Shown piece by piece: positions 11,560 to 23,105 of a stretch of DNA of 64,000 nucleotides. The position numbers were made by a program, and so were the translations under genes. The stretch lies in assembly GCA_028023455.1 (NCBI GenBank), contig JAQFVV010006200.1, positions 8,854,521-8,918,520 on the forward strand. Direction: 5' to 3'. The stretch is from Epiperipatus broadwayi (taxonomy: Eukaryota; Onychophora; Udeonychophora; Euonychophora; Peripatidae). Under the pieces are notes generated by a model. It was not told the origin of the DNA. It worked only from the letters and a program-made list of their open reading frames with translations, and made no database searches. Position 1 is the first letter of the stretch. Every line of letters begins with the position of its first letter.

Positions 11560-12555
11560 TAATTACACTAATGCTTAACTGTCGTTTAACCACTATATTC
11601 TTCCCGAGCATGAAGATTAGCAGAGAAAAGGAATTGAGGGTAGATTTATTGACTTTGGATTAGATTTATAATCCACCAAAAGTTTGCTGCAGATGTTAAA
11701 AACAATGTTGCAAGATATCAAACAAAGAAACCATAGATCAGTTTAGTATGTACATGGACATATTCATGTTTTGCAGATTGATTATTGAAAATTTTAACCT
11801 AAGCATTTTTTTTTAACTCTGCAGTTAGATTATGGCGATAACACGCTCTTTAGAAAATCATCTTTCACGATCTACCTACCGTTTACGATTTTCAAACTTT
11901 TCATTTGCTCATTCGGGTTTTTTTTTTACTATACATTACAAATGATAAAAGAAACCGGTAAATTTAAATTATAATTGCGATAACATATATTTCTTTAAAA
12001 TGTCGCCTTATTAATATTTTATTAATACTACTATTTTTTTTGTACTTATATAATAAATCTAAAAAAAAAAAAAAATATTTTTTTTCCAGTTATTTAAAAA
12101 GAAATAAATAAATAATTCGTAGAAAAAAAATTGCTTTTTGTGTGTGTTATTTATTTAAAATGAAAAATCAAAATAATCGCATCACTTCTAAATAAGGTGA
12201 TTTCTGTTATGGATTAGAATAACAATAATTGTTTTTTGTTTTTTATTTTTTTATTACATTTTTTTCATAATATTGATTATATAATTCAATAAATATCGAT
12301 TTTTGTAAAATAATTCTAGTTCTTATTATTCAAGTCAGAAAAATATATACACGCACACATTGTCTATTTGTTACATAAAGAATTTAATGAAGCGTAAACT
12401 ATAGATATACAATACCAATTTTATGTAGCTAAATTATATAAAGCTGTAACAATAGCAAACTACAAAATTAGACTAAAGCTGAATATATACAAGTGATAAA
12501 TTTTTTGATCCATCAAAATCAAAACAATGGTTATTTCCAACTCACTATACTTCCT
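11560..12555. other. AT-rich non-coding stretch
   Basis: Poly-A and poly-T runs (for example near 12060-12090) and no recognisable gene or repeat terminus. Confidence 0.5.
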
Positions 12556-12559
12556 TATT

Positions 12560-12830
12560 ATCATTGAAAAAATTAAAAAATTGAAGTGGAGTTGGGCTGG
12601 ACATATTGCTAGAAGAGATGATAATAGATGGACAATGAAATTTTAAACTGGATTCCAAGAGTTGTATAAAAGACCCAGAAAGAGACCGCATGTGAGGTGG
12701 ATGGATGAAATAAGAAAGTATGCAGGGTGATGTGGAGAAGAGAAGCTAAAGATTGGAGAAGATGGATTAAACTGGAGAGACCTTCATCCTGCAGTGGATT
12801 GATAATGATTGATGATGATGATGATACTTC
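12560..12830 (+). pseudogene. RTE-type LINE ORF2 C-terminal tail with GAT-repeat 3' end
   Basis: The segment translates to the hallmark C-terminal motif of a widespread invertebrate endonuclease/reverse-transcriptase LINE. It reads KLKWSWAGHIARRDDNRWT (family pattern WAGHVAR.DD.RW), then, after a frameshift, KRPRKRPHVRWMDEIRKYAG (pattern KRPRGRP..RW.D.I...AG), then a W...A.DWR.W region. A short (GAT)n run follows, as usual for RTE-like 3' ends. It is a 5'-truncated dead copy of about 250 bp. The 58.8-59.1 kb fragment comes from an adjacent part of the same kind of protein. Confidence 0.8.
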
Positions 12831-12959
12831 CTTATATAAATGAAAATAGAATTCTCATAATATTTGTAGTAGAGTGAACTAATAAGTTTTAAATAATTTT
12901 TAGTTTCTCACTCTTTCTTTATGTATATAAAATAAAGTATAGATTATGAATAATATTTC

Positions 12960-13555
12960 TGTAGTGTAATTTTCATTGGTTCAGCAAGAAATGTGCATGT
13001 TGGAGATCATAAATCTTTTTCACATGTCTTTTGTCATATGTTTAAGATTATATCACTCCACAAAGTAGTAAAAGTAGATAGAAACTAGTTCCTACCTTGT
13101 GTGAGAGTGGTGTAGTGAAGATTACACTACAGATGTATTTTATTCATTGTTGGATAATTTTTAGTCTAGTGAATGACTAATAAAAATTATTAATATACTT
13201 TCATTAAGTAATTTATATTAAAATTGTAAGAGCAGTACATTTGACACTTATCAATTAAACTGTGATAATTTGCTATCTATATATAGTGAGCAATGATAAA
13301 GATATGTATAAGAGATTGTGGTTTGGGTTATCTGATGAATGCTGGCTCAGCATGAAATGTGCATCTTGGGATCATAAATCTTTTTCACATCTTTGATCAT
13401 GTGCTATGATTTCATCCCTCACAAGGTGTCAAAAGCAGATAGAAACCAATCACTACCTTGCATGAGAACAGTGTAGTGAATACAGAAATATTATTCATAC
13501 TGGATAATTTCTAGTTTAGTGAATGACTAATAAAAATATTAATATATAAACCAGT
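12960..13555 (+). mobile_element. Tandem hammerhead repeat (family C-related, ~366 bp unit)
   Basis: GAAATGTGCAT followed by TAAATCTTTTTCACAT occurs at 12988 and again at 13354. After each come GTAGATAGAAAC/GCAGATAGAAAC, CTACCTTG and GTGAATGACTAATAAAAAT. The period is 366 bp, so this is a dimer-like array. The second junction has a full hammerhead core (13332 onward), while the first keeps only the 3' half. Tandem units joined at hammerheads are the expected form of a retrozyme. Confidence 0.7.
13327..13370 (+). ncRNA. Hammerhead ribozyme motif, type I (family C variant)
   Basis: The core CTGATGA (13332-13338) is followed directly by stem II ATGCT/AGCAT (perfect 5 bp around GGCTC, 13339-13353), GAAA (13354-13357), a mini stem III ATG-TG-CAT, and C at the cleavage position (13365). 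The base-paired core is complete, but the 5' strand of stem I (GTTAT) no longer pairs well with the 3' strand TTGGG, so this copy has drifted in stem I. Confidence 0.6.
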
Positions 13556-13559
13556 CTTT

Positions 13560-14270
13560 AGACATTCCACTGCTCAGCAAATATTTCAGCAACCATTCCT
13601 CTAAAGAAAAATAATGATGGAGAAGACAATGATTTACAATTTCTTTCATTTGTTTTACCTCTTTCTAAAAATAGTTAGACATCTATTAACTAACATATAA
13701 TTAGATGGATAGCTGCATGATATAAATTTTTTTATATACTCTTTATATATATATATGATAGATATATTTTGATACTAAATTGTTATTTACCTTAAATTTC
13801 ATGATCTACCATAACAATCAAAAAAATGTTTATTTATTTATAATAATAAAAAAATCTACAATAAATTAAATGACAACAATTAATGGCAAATGTAATAATG
13901 AAATTTACAATTACTTTCTTATTACTAATTTCAAAACAAGAATTAACTTTTGAAAAAAAAAAAAAATCATTGTTGCTTTAAAAAAACGTCTTAAATACTT
14001 TCTCATTTTATTTTTGGTATAACAAGTTGGGGAAATTTCACTAAAGGATTCCAAAAGTTCAAGAATCTTTACTGAAATTATGGAGAGGGGGGTGGGTAAA
14101 TATGGCTAAATTAATAATGGACTATGATTGTGCTTTATGACTGAAGAAGAAAAAGAGGAGATAGAAAAACGATTTCTATCTGAAACAGTACTTTGCTTTT
14201 GATAAACCAAAATTGTATTCTACCAAGATATAGGAAGTGCTAAATCACTAAACATCAAAGGATAAACATT
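13560..14270. other. AT-rich non-coding stretch
   Basis: No gene or element boundary was recognised. There are poly-A runs near 13955 and a G-rich patch near 14083. Confidence 0.5.
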
Positions 14271-14279
14271 CTTTATGCC

Positions 14280-14632
14280 TACACAAGCTGTTTTCACTGA
14301 GGCAAAACTCTCCATATGGTGGTGCCACTTAATGCAAGCCAGGATAATCAATTGGATGCAAGAAGGTTTGTGCATAAAATCCCCATCTAGTACCTACTCA
14401 TCCAATATCCCCAGACTAGTTTTTAGCTTGTGGCTTTCATCAGTGAGGAACCTTGAATCTGAAATCACTGCATCTCGATCTTAGAATCTAATGCAACTCT
14501 CCAGCAGTCACTTTTTATCTTCTTAGTTACTACAAAGCTTTGAGTCCAAAATGAAAACACAATAATGTTTTCAAGCTTGTATAGTCATATGTATCAGAAC
14601 TCAGTTCAGCATCCATATCTTAAGGTCTAGTT
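14280..14632 (-). mobile_element. Hammerhead-bearing repeat, family A copy 3
   Basis: Matches the 2.2-2.8 kb copy in the same orientation: GGCAAAACTCTCCATA at the left, the hammerhead at 14408-14449, and the AGAACTCAGTTCAGCATCC block at the right. It is one unit without the second terminal copy. Confidence 0.7.
14408..14449 (-). ncRNA. Hammerhead ribozyme motif, type I (family A)
   Basis: On the minus strand stem I TCCTCA (14449-14444) pairs with TGGGGA (14413-14408) over 6 bp with one G-T. The core CTGATGA is at 14443-14437, with a short stem II, AAAAC, a mini stem III AC-TA-GT and C at the cleavage position (14414). The G12 of GAAA is replaced by A, as in copy 1, which should abolish or greatly reduce cleavage. 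Confidence 0.65.
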
Positions 14633-14639
14633 TGTCTTA

Positions 14640-15535
14640 ACCTATATGCATTGCCAATATCTCATTTTCTCTGATATTCCCATCTATATAAAAATATAAA
14701 TTCATTTTTCACCTTAGTTGCATCTATACAACAGGCATTCAATCCTATCAGAAGATACACACACCACAGCATGTGCAACAACTTTCATTCTGTATGCCTT
14801 CTGGTGCACTTGCTGCATCTTCATATTGGCAACAACACCATCTACATTCATCAATAAGATCCAACAAATCAAGTTCTGGAACAGCAATACTGCACCCCCC
14901 AGACCTACTTACACTAAAACATTCATCTAACATATAATAGGTCACAATCCAACAATAACCACATTGAATAGCTTTCAATGATACCATCCATTACTCTCAA
15001 TAAAACTTACCTTAACTAACTGCCTTCAGCTCCATTCACCACCAGATTATAGAATATACTCCCCCATCTGTTGAAATGTACTAGCCACCACCATATATAA
15101 TTCTATTCTGAATTGATTTTTGTTCTTTGTACAGCACCCATAGCTTCATTTTATGCTACATGTATTATAAGTTATCTCCCTAGTACACTACAAGATTAAC
15201 AACTAAAAGAACAGTAATCAAGATTAATATAGTGATTATAAATAATTTTCAATATGATGCCAGATTTTACAATCTTAGGTCATATCTGTCTATCTATGAA
15301 GTTGAGTTTTATATTGAATTGTTTTTTTAAGACTTTAATGACTAAATTTGATATCTATCTTTGTATCAAAAACTAGTAGCAGTATTTGTAAAAAAAATAT
15401 ACATTGAAACATGATTAATGTAACCCTTAAAATTGATCCATATAAAAATCTGTAGAACATGATTGCACCTGTAACCCTTACAATCAATATTATGTAATGC
15501 TATGTAACCCAAAGGATTAATAAAGATTATTATTG
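14640..15535. other. Non-coding stretch, less AT-rich near 14.7-15.1 kb
   Basis: No gene was recognised. A 79-codon minus frame (14748-14987) is rich in Cys (over ten, including CRWCCCQYED and CCTCCGVC) but has no recognisable finger spacing, start context or neighbours. I leave it uncalled. Confidence 0.4.
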
Positions 15536-15537
15536 AA

Positions 15538-15595
<58 letters not shown>

Positions 15596-15602
15596 CATAA
15601 CC

Positions 15603-15663
<61 letters not shown>

Positions 15664-15765
15664 TGATGATAATAATAATAATAATGATGATGATGATGGT
15701 GATGATAATGATAATAATGATGATGACAATGATGATGATGATGATGAGAAGAAGGGGAAGAAAAA
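15538..15765. repeat. Compound (AAT)n/(GAT)n microsatellite
   Basis: About 120 bp of AAT, then mixed AAT/GAT/GAC and GA-rich sequence. Frames through it are poly-Asn, poly-Asp or poly-Ile artefacts. Confidence 0.95.
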
Positions 15766-15789
15766 GAACAACTATTATTATAAATAATA

Positions 15790-17395
15790 TTTCATTCACA
15801 AATTTATATATTTTATATAAATGTAGTCAATATTAAATAAATATTAGATAAAGAAATGTAATATATACAGTTGATTAAGAGGAATTGAATATTTATTAAA
15901 AATCATTGTCATAGTATTAAATTTGAAAGAAAGTTAAGATTCTACATCTAAGCTTAAAAACTGAATTTAAAATACTTTATTTTATGGTATATAGGATGGA
16001 TTTTTATTATATAATTGATAATAATGAGTTACATTTAATTTGTCTTTAATCTAAATGGACTTACATTTAAAAATGATGTATTTAAAACTGAAGAAGATGA
16101 CATTTGAATGTTTTTTTATGTTTATTAAAGGACTTGTTTTTGACTCTAAAATGATTTATCTGGAATAAATGACTTATAATATATTTTTAAAAGATGGAAT
16201 TTATATAATTTAATAAATGCTTTGAATAATATAGCTGTTGTTCACCTGGGACACATTTTAAAAGGTTAAAAATTGTAAATCTTTTAAATAAAGAAATATT
16301 TATTTTAATTTATAAATAACATGTCTGCTGATATACATATTAAATAAATAACATTATATAATGTTTTCACTAATGTTTTTTCGACCAATGGAAATATTAT
16401 TTATTGCATTTTATCTGCTACATACAATGGCCAAAATTAACAAAGTATATACATAGAAAAAACAAATATTTTCACATAAAATGGATCCTTGAATTATTAT
16501 CTACAAAGATATTGTATGCCTGGATAAAGTTTTCAGAAAAGATTGAAGTAAACATTTTATTTTCAGGATGGTTAATATCCTTGGGTTTGATTGGATTTTA
16601 TTATTATTACTTCTATATTTCTTCAAATGGTACTGAGACGAGTATGATTGTTCATAAAGTTTTCCAACTGTAACTAGACAATGGGCAAGATTTCCGACAA
16701 GCATTCAACTTATGAGCAGGATGAGAGAAAAAAAACTTTTCCTAACTTTGAAACGTTATTATTTTTTTATATTAAGCTTAATGTTAATATTTAGAATATT
16801 ACATTTTTTTTAGTTTAAAAATTAACCTGCTGTTATTATATTTTAAATTTAATCGTAAAATAGAATAAATTTTATTGGTAGTATTATGATAAATTAAAAA
16901 ATGGATATTCCGAAAGTACTTTTCTGAATAAGGTAAATAACAATCATAATTGATTTTTCTGAATGTATGGTTGAAGAAGCAGATGCCATAAATGATCTTA
17001 GTAACGGTTGAGATCATTGGTAATTTCTTTTTATTATTTAGATTACATTTTGCTTAATAATTTTGTTTTTTAAAAATGATATATCCTAATTAGTATTTTA
17101 AATTAGTATTTTATATCATTTGAATTTAATATTAAACAGTAGAATGACCTGTTGATAGAATTATAAAAGAATTGATGAATGCCTTGAAATATTCAAGGAT
17201 ATTTTAAATATTTATTTAATGTGAATGCTTGAATATGCGTACATTATATTACATCGTTACATTATTGGTATGTTATTTTTTTAAGAATGTTATCTGACTT
17301 AATACTGATCTTTAAATTATATAATGATAAATAAATAAATGTGTAGTACTGATATATGTTTTTATCAAGATCATTTATGCTTGAAAACTTTAAAA
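15790..17395. other. AT-rich non-coding stretch
   Basis: No gene, ribozyme or transposon terminus was recognised. Small open frames at 16404-16673 and 16501-16704 overlap on opposite strands and lack domain features. Confidence 0.5.
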
Positions 17396-17400
17396 AAAAA

Positions 17401-18515
17401 CAGATGCATAGAGTATTGAGTCATATGCTTTGTTGATCCTTGTTAGGGTATATATGACCAAAACCATCACCTATTTCTTCAATTCCCAGATCAGAGTGGA
17501 CATGGAAGTCTCACCTGGAAATCCAAACCTTAGTCAGGCAGTCATGAAGTTTACCTGGACAAGGCCAGTCTCATTATGATGCTAATGTAGTGAACTTTCT
17601 TTGGATATATGGCAATATGCCAGTCCACAATATTTTTATACAAAACCTCATCGTTTTAATGTAATATTTTCCATTCATATGTATAAAATCTCCACCAGCA
17701 CCACTGATAATCTATTAATCTTGTACTTCTGCTACATGGCCTTTAGCCATGTTATGATTTAATCTTTTCCTACCCTTGCATATGCCAATGAACAATGGTC
17801 TATGGTATTTTAATATTCTAAGTACATGTATATTATTTGATTAATGTAATAAATCATCATGATAATAAATTTTCTAATAGAATGAATAATTATATTCATG
17901 GTTATAAAATGATCATATAATTCTCATACACCTTTGCAGCTACCCATTATACCATGAAACACTTTCTTAATTAAAGCATATTGTCATAACATTATATTTC
18001 ATACCCTTGCCCTCAAAAGTATATAAATTACATTAGTTAAATATTTTATTAGAGTAAATTGTATAGATATTGTTTACCATATGTAGGTATGCAAATCTTA
18101 ACTGTCACCTTGTCGATGCCACTGCTTAATTAATGCAGACAAAGCATCATATTTTGTATCTTTCATATATCTTTATTAAATCTTATATTAAATTATATCT
18201 GTCATTAGTATTGTTTGTCCATGTGATCCGTGCTATGTTAGCTAGGTCTTATATCAATACTTTATAGTATATTAACCTTAGTGTTCTTTTCTTTGTACCA
18301 ATTACAGAAAATCTGTTAGCAAACCTAGGGCATATTTTATTTAAGTTAGTCTTTTGTTTCTTCCTGACCCCAGAACTAGAAGGAAGATTAACTATTAGGA
18401 GCATCTGAAGCATTGTTCACATAGCTTATGTTGTAGAGCCTATGCCAATAGGTTTAAACTTGGTTTCTTGGTAGGCTTCTCTGCCTGGAGATGTTAAGTT
18501 TCATATATTGTTCTT
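17401..18515. repeat. Interspersed repeat, family R copy 1
   Basis: Shares a long, ordered set of blocks with 42238-43268 in direct orientation: TCATATGCTTTGTTGATCC, CAGATCAGAGTGGACATGGA, AAATTTCCACCAGCACCAC-like, TGCCACTGCTTAATTAATGC, and AACCTAGGGCATATTTTATT. It has no coding potential on either strand. The left end, read on the minus strand, holds a CCCT(A/G)A.(G/A)A-like phrase in place of the CTGATGA seen in copy 2. The type of element is unknown. Confidence 0.7.
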
Positions 18516-18549
18516 GGATTCTGCATGTTAATGGGCTATATGAATCTAA

Positions 18550-19625
18550 CTATTACATCATAATTTTTTTTAGCTCATGGATGCCCAGTAATGGAGCATG
18601 AATGGTGCAAATGTTTGCTATATATGTAAAAAAAAAATTTTTTTGACTCATGGCCCCCAATTGTTAGGGCATTCAATTTATTAGTATACAATCCTAAGTT
18701 TGCTGTTGTTGCAACATGAGCTATATATGTGAAATTTTTTTACCTTAACTTATGGGACACTATGTGTGTGGCATACATCATCATTACCCCTGAACAAGGT
18801 GATTGGGTCCCAAGTGTAATATTGTGACACAAACTACATATGTACATCAAATTTTGTATTGGCTTGGAAGGTAATGCGACATAGAAATATAATTTTGTAT
18901 GGTCATAACCTAGGTACATGAAGATATCATTTGTAAATTTAACTGCAAACCAACAAATGTAATTAATTAATTAATATAATTAATTGTCTGAGGCTACAGA
19001 AAAGTTTTTAAAAAATATTAATAAAGTCGATTATGACTAGAGGATGCTAACAGTCTATAGGTGTTTTAACTGATGGCATGGCACCTGGGGATGACTCTAA
19101 TGAATGGAGTTATTTGTAAACAAATGTTGCTATCAGATTAGAAATTTTTTGTATAGATACACTGATTTGAGGACTGAGTGAGATACTGTGAATCAGAGAG
19201 GATGATATGACAGAGATAATAATGACTTGAAAATGTGTAGGGATGAAGCTCTTAATATAAGAAGGAATGAAATAAATATACTCAGATCTAGTATGAATGT
19301 TCAGCTAAAAGAGCCAATTGGGGGACAAAAATGAAGCGGACAATATTTGTAAATATTTATCATTGTATGTTATATTTTATGTTATTTGTAATTGATTAAG
19401 TAAGCAGCAAACTTTAAAGTTACTAGTAGTAAAAAAGGGCAGTAGGACAATAATATTAGAAAGGGTGTGCAGATATTACCATGATAGTAAGAGGGAATAG
19501 CCAATAAACCATTATCAAAGAGTAAATAAGTATCCAAAAGAACAAATAGGCCAGTAGTGAAAATAATCAGAAAGGGAATAGCCAATCAAGTATTATAAAC
19601 GAGTAAATAAAGAAGTATCCAAGAG
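18550..19625. other. Non-coding stretch
   Basis: No gene was recognised. The last part (about 19080-19340) has a higher purine content and frames such as one with NDLKMCRDEALN that could be a badly decayed coiled-coil gag N terminus, but this cannot be supported. Confidence 0.4.
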
Positions 19626-20015
19626 CAAATAGACTGTAAACAATGAGCATTGCCAATTGCTCAACAAGCTCTGTGATAAATGCTTAGCCAGAGAAACCAT
19701 TTAAAATATCTCTGTCAGGATCCCCCCAAACCCTCTGACTATGGTTTCATGCTTTGGCACTCCTCATAGAGATCATAGGGTGGCTTCAGACTAGTGTTTG
19801 AAGCCACCCTATGACCTCTCTGAGGAGTGTCTGAAACCATCCTATGACTCTGAGGAGTGTTTGAAGCCATTCTATGACCTCTCTGAGGAGTGCCAAAGCA
19901 TGAAATTATTGTCAAATTGAGGGGCGTTCCTGATAGAGATATTTTAAATGCTTTCTCTGGCTAAGCATTTATCAGAAAGTTTGTTGAGCAATTGGTAAAG
20001 CTCAATGTTTATATC
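19625..20015. mobile_element. Foldback element with internal ~40 bp tandem repeats
   Basis: Inverted arms of about 80 bp: the left contains GATAAATGCTTAGCCAGAGA and ATTTAAAATATCTCT, and the right carries their reverse complements near 19935-19980. Between the arms a unit of about 35-45 bp containing GAGGAGTGTTTGAAGCCA and CTATGACCTCTCT is repeated about three times, once inverted. It is non-coding and MITE-like. Confidence 0.7.
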
Positions 20016-20099
20016 TTACAAGCTTAAGAGAATGGGGTCATGTACTCTATGACTATTTTTTATTTAACCAAATAGAATGTACCCGAAATAACAAGGGAT

Positions 20100-21650
20100 A
20101 TATTAGTCAGGACAGAAATATTCCAGTGGCTATCATAATAATGTGGAGCCATGGATGATGTGAAGGAGATAGACATGGGGGAAAGTGACACTGGTAATAA
20201 CAGCCAAGAATAAGAGAAACTTGATTTATCTGGATTCCCTGAATCCACACCTAAAATGATAAAAACCTCCCATCAAACATTAAGGTTGTGAGATTTCAAC
20301 TTAAAATATATTGAAGAGCTGTTCAGACAGAATGGGAAGAGACTAGGAGAAGAGATGAGGAAGAAGTGAAAAGAAGAGAATAGGAAGGTAAGAGAAGGGA
20401 TGATGAATATCAGAAATTTAGGGAATTAGTGATGTGAGAGTTAGAAAGGGTAATAGAGAAGTATAGAACCTCACAACTCAGGACTAAGGAAGGATATATA
20501 AAGAACACAAAGGAGATGAATGAGCAGATGAAAATAGCAGGCAGGAAGATGGAGCAAGTTTGTAAATGTTGAAGGGTTAGTTAAGAGTATTAATACCCTA
20601 TCAGTGATGCAGAAGAAGGAAATTACTAATGTCAGGGCTGATGCAGAGCAGACAAAAGAGGAAACAGGCCCAAAAACAATGGTATTATTGAGAATAGAGC
20701 AAAGCAGAGTGAGGAAGATAGAATTTGAGAACAAGATAGAACCAGAACCAATGTAATGAAGGAAGGGAATACAAACCCAAGTAGCACTACCACAGACCAT
20801 GACTTGCCAGAGCTTCAGACAAAAATTTAAAACAAGTATGGAGATGTCATGGACAGCTTAAGAGGGACACTGGGGAATAGCACAATCAAAGGAAAAATAA
20901 GACTGGGCATAGGGATTTAAACCCATATGGCTAAGGTTATCAATATCAAGTTATTCAGAGAGGAAGTAGGACAAAACCTTATTTGGAGAGCCTTAAAGAA
21001 TTTTTTATACTTCTATAAGACAGGACCACATGAAGAAACCACAATTGCCAGCCACTACCTGCAGGGACATGCAAAAGATTGATTAGGAATGCTAAGAGAA
21101 AAACCTCATACATTTGAAACATATGGTTCCATGCTACTAAAGTATTATTGGAGTGATGAGTGCCAAAGCAGTATACTTAATGCAATCTGTCAGAAGAGAT
21201 ATGGTTCAGCCATTAAAGAAACATACACACAATTTTTTATACGCCAGGTAACCCAATTCAGGTCTCTTACAATGTTATATTTTTCAGATGCCCATAACAT
21301 AAATACCACAAAGAAAAACATTCTGCAACCAACACAAGATACTAATGACTAGGAGTAGATTGAAAGATGTAGAGGAGATGGCAGAGGTCCTGATAACTTT
21401 GGAATTTATTCCATGGGTTAAGGAACTACCGGAATAGTTAAGAAAGCCAGAGAACCCAAGGCTGCAGTCATTAACTATCAGAAGCTGATATCACCCATCT
21501 AACCCAAGAATATAACCAGTCAATGTATACAGATGGACAAGAATAGAGAAAAAAAAAACTTGAACTCAGAATACCCAATAATAACAAAGATATCACTATG
21601 TAGTACCCAATCTTTAGCAACCTCACCTGAAAAATAATGGTTAAATAAGG
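20100..21650 (+). pseudogene. Decayed LTR-retrotransposon gag
   Basis: The segment 20900-21350 aligns by eye with the capsid region of the better-kept gag at 31063-32598. A phrase ASHYLQGHAKD followed by a stop, then LGMLREKPHTFETY, corresponds to ACSHIQGAAQSWF and the block after it, and KYYWSDECQSSIL corresponds to TSYWSEDHQENIL. Frameshifts and stops break it throughout. The purine-rich upstream part (20300-20760) could be the matching coiled-coil N-terminal region. A short downstream piece (VEEMAEVLITL) matches VEQVAELLNAF in the other gag. No pol or LTR could be assigned. Confidence 0.65.
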
Positions 21651-21779
21651 AACACTGATATATATATATATATATATATGTTCAAAAGATGGCGCTTTAC
21701 CAAAACCACCGAACAAGTGTAAAATTTGTTTACATAAACGAAAAAAGAGTCAGAATTAACTACCTCTTTCATTTGCTCA

Positions 21780-21826
21780 CCCCCAGATCAGCTGATTTCA
21801 AGCTGGTTTGCTCTCCTCAGTGAGGG
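21780..21826 (-). ncRNA. Hammerhead ribozyme, type I (family B, unit A)
   Basis: Same motif as in unit B on the opposite strand: stem I at 21826-21821 with 21785-21780, core CTGAGGA at 21820-21814, GAAA at 21799-21796, and predicted cleavage after the C at 21786. All core bases are intact. Confidence 0.8.
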
Positions 21827-22422
21827 ATAGAGTATAGAAACTAGATCTAAACACTGACTCTCAAGTGTTTATGCAAAACGTTTCTATCAGATTGCAAGCG
21901 TGAATTTTTCAGACCGGTAAAGTCTTCAAACTCAGCCTAGCAAGCCAGATATTTATATGGGTCTGATCTCAGTTCAGTATCACCATATAATCAAAGTCTC
22001 TGCAATATATATCATTGCAAGAAAACTTTAAAGGTACATTTATGAAAAACAAAAACAAGTTACTCACGTAACCTGCTATCACTTGTTATTTATGTTCAAA
22101 AGATGGCGCTTTACCAAAACCACTGAACAAGTGTAAAATTTGTTTACATAAACGAAAAAATAACAAGTGATAGCAGGTTACGTGAGTAACTTGTTTTTGT
22201 TTTTCATAAATGTACCTTTAAAGTTTTCTTGCAATGATATATATTGCAGAGACTTTGATTATATGGTGATACTGAACTGAGATCAGACCCATATAAATAT
22301 CTGGCTTGCTAGGCTGAGTTTGAAGACTTTACCGGTCTGAAAAATTCACGCTTGCAATCTGATAGAAACGTTTTGCATAAACACTTGAGAGTCAGTGTTT
22401 AGATCTAGTTTCTATACTCTAT

Positions 22423-22469
22423 CCCTCACTGAGGAGAGCAAACCAGCTTGAAATCAGCTGATCTGGGGG
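22423..22469 (+). ncRNA. Hammerhead ribozyme, type I (family B, unit B)
   Basis: All three stems are seen. Stem I CCCTCA (22423-22428) pairs with TGGGGG (22464-22469). The core CTGAGGA (22429-22435) fits CUGANGA. Stem II GAGC/GCTT (22436-22439 with 22446-22449) closes loop AAACCA. GAA is at 22450-22452. Stem III ATCA/TGAT (22453-22456 with 22459-22462) closes a 2-nt loop, and C22463 is at the cleavage position. Every base known to be required is present. The short stem III with a tiny loop is typical of retroelement-borne type I hammerheads, which may act as dimers. Confidence 0.85.
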
Positions 22470-22884
22470 TGAGCAAATGAAAGAGGTAGTTAATTCTGAC
22501 TCTTTTTTCGTTTATGTAAACAAATTTTACACTTGTTTGGTGGTTTTGGTAAAGCGCCATCTTTTGAACATAAATAACAAGTGATAGCAGGTTTTGGTAA
22601 AGCGCCATCTTTTGAACATAAATAACAAGTGATAGCAGGTTACATGAGTAACTTGTTTTTGTTTTTCATAAATGTACCTTTAAAGTTTTCTTGCAATGAT
22701 ATATATTGCAGAGACTTTGATTATATGGTGATACTGAACTGAGATCAGACCCATATAAATATCTGGCTTGCTAGGCTGAGTTTGAAGACTTTACCGGTCT
22801 GAAAAATTCACGCTTGCAATCTGATAGAAACGTTTTGCATAAACCCTTGAGAGTCAGTGTTTAGATCTAGTTTCTATACTCTAT

Positions 22885-22931
22885 CCCTCACTGAGGAGAG
22901 CAAACCAGCTTGAAATCAGCTGATCTGGGGG
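22885..22931 (+). ncRNA. Hammerhead ribozyme, type I (family B, unit C)
   Basis: Identical to the unit B motif, 462 bp downstream: stem I 22885-22890 with 22926-22931, core 22891-22897, stem II 22898-22901 with 22908-22911, GAAA 22912-22915, cleavage base C22925. Confidence 0.85.
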
Positions 22932-23105
22932 TGAGCAAATGAAAGAGGTAGTTAATTCTGACTCTTTTTTCGTTTATGTAAACAAATTTTACACTTGTTC
23001 GGTGGTTTTGGTAAAGCGCCATCTTTTGAACATAAATAACAAGTGATAGCAGGTTACGTGAGTAACTTGTTTTTGTTTTTCATATATATATATATGTATA
23101 TATAT

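Larger units (their letters stand above)
21680..23082. mobile_element. Hammerhead retrozyme-like array, family B (one inverted, two direct units)
   Basis: Unit A (21680-22092) reads on minus. Units B (22161-22573) and C (22621-23030) read on plus, and a partial fourth unit ends at 23082. A 66-bp stub (22094-22159) and a 49-bp duplication (about 22572-22620) lie at the joins. Each unit is about 410 bp, contains TGATACTGAACTGAGATCAG and one complete hammerhead, and ends with GCGCCATCTTTTGAACAT. Units differ by only a few bases. The array sits between TA repeats. No protein is encoded. Near-identical tandem units joined by active-looking ribozymes fit a retrozyme that moved as a multimeric RNA or cDNA; the inversion is unusual. 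Confidence 0.8.

Noticed and set aside
14748-14987. Cys-rich 79-codon frame as a small secreted or finger protein
   Set aside because: No signal peptide, no regular Cys spacing, and an overlapping frame on the other strand.
15530-15799. Open frames of poly-Asn/Asp and poly-Ile
   Set aside because: Microsatellite artefact.
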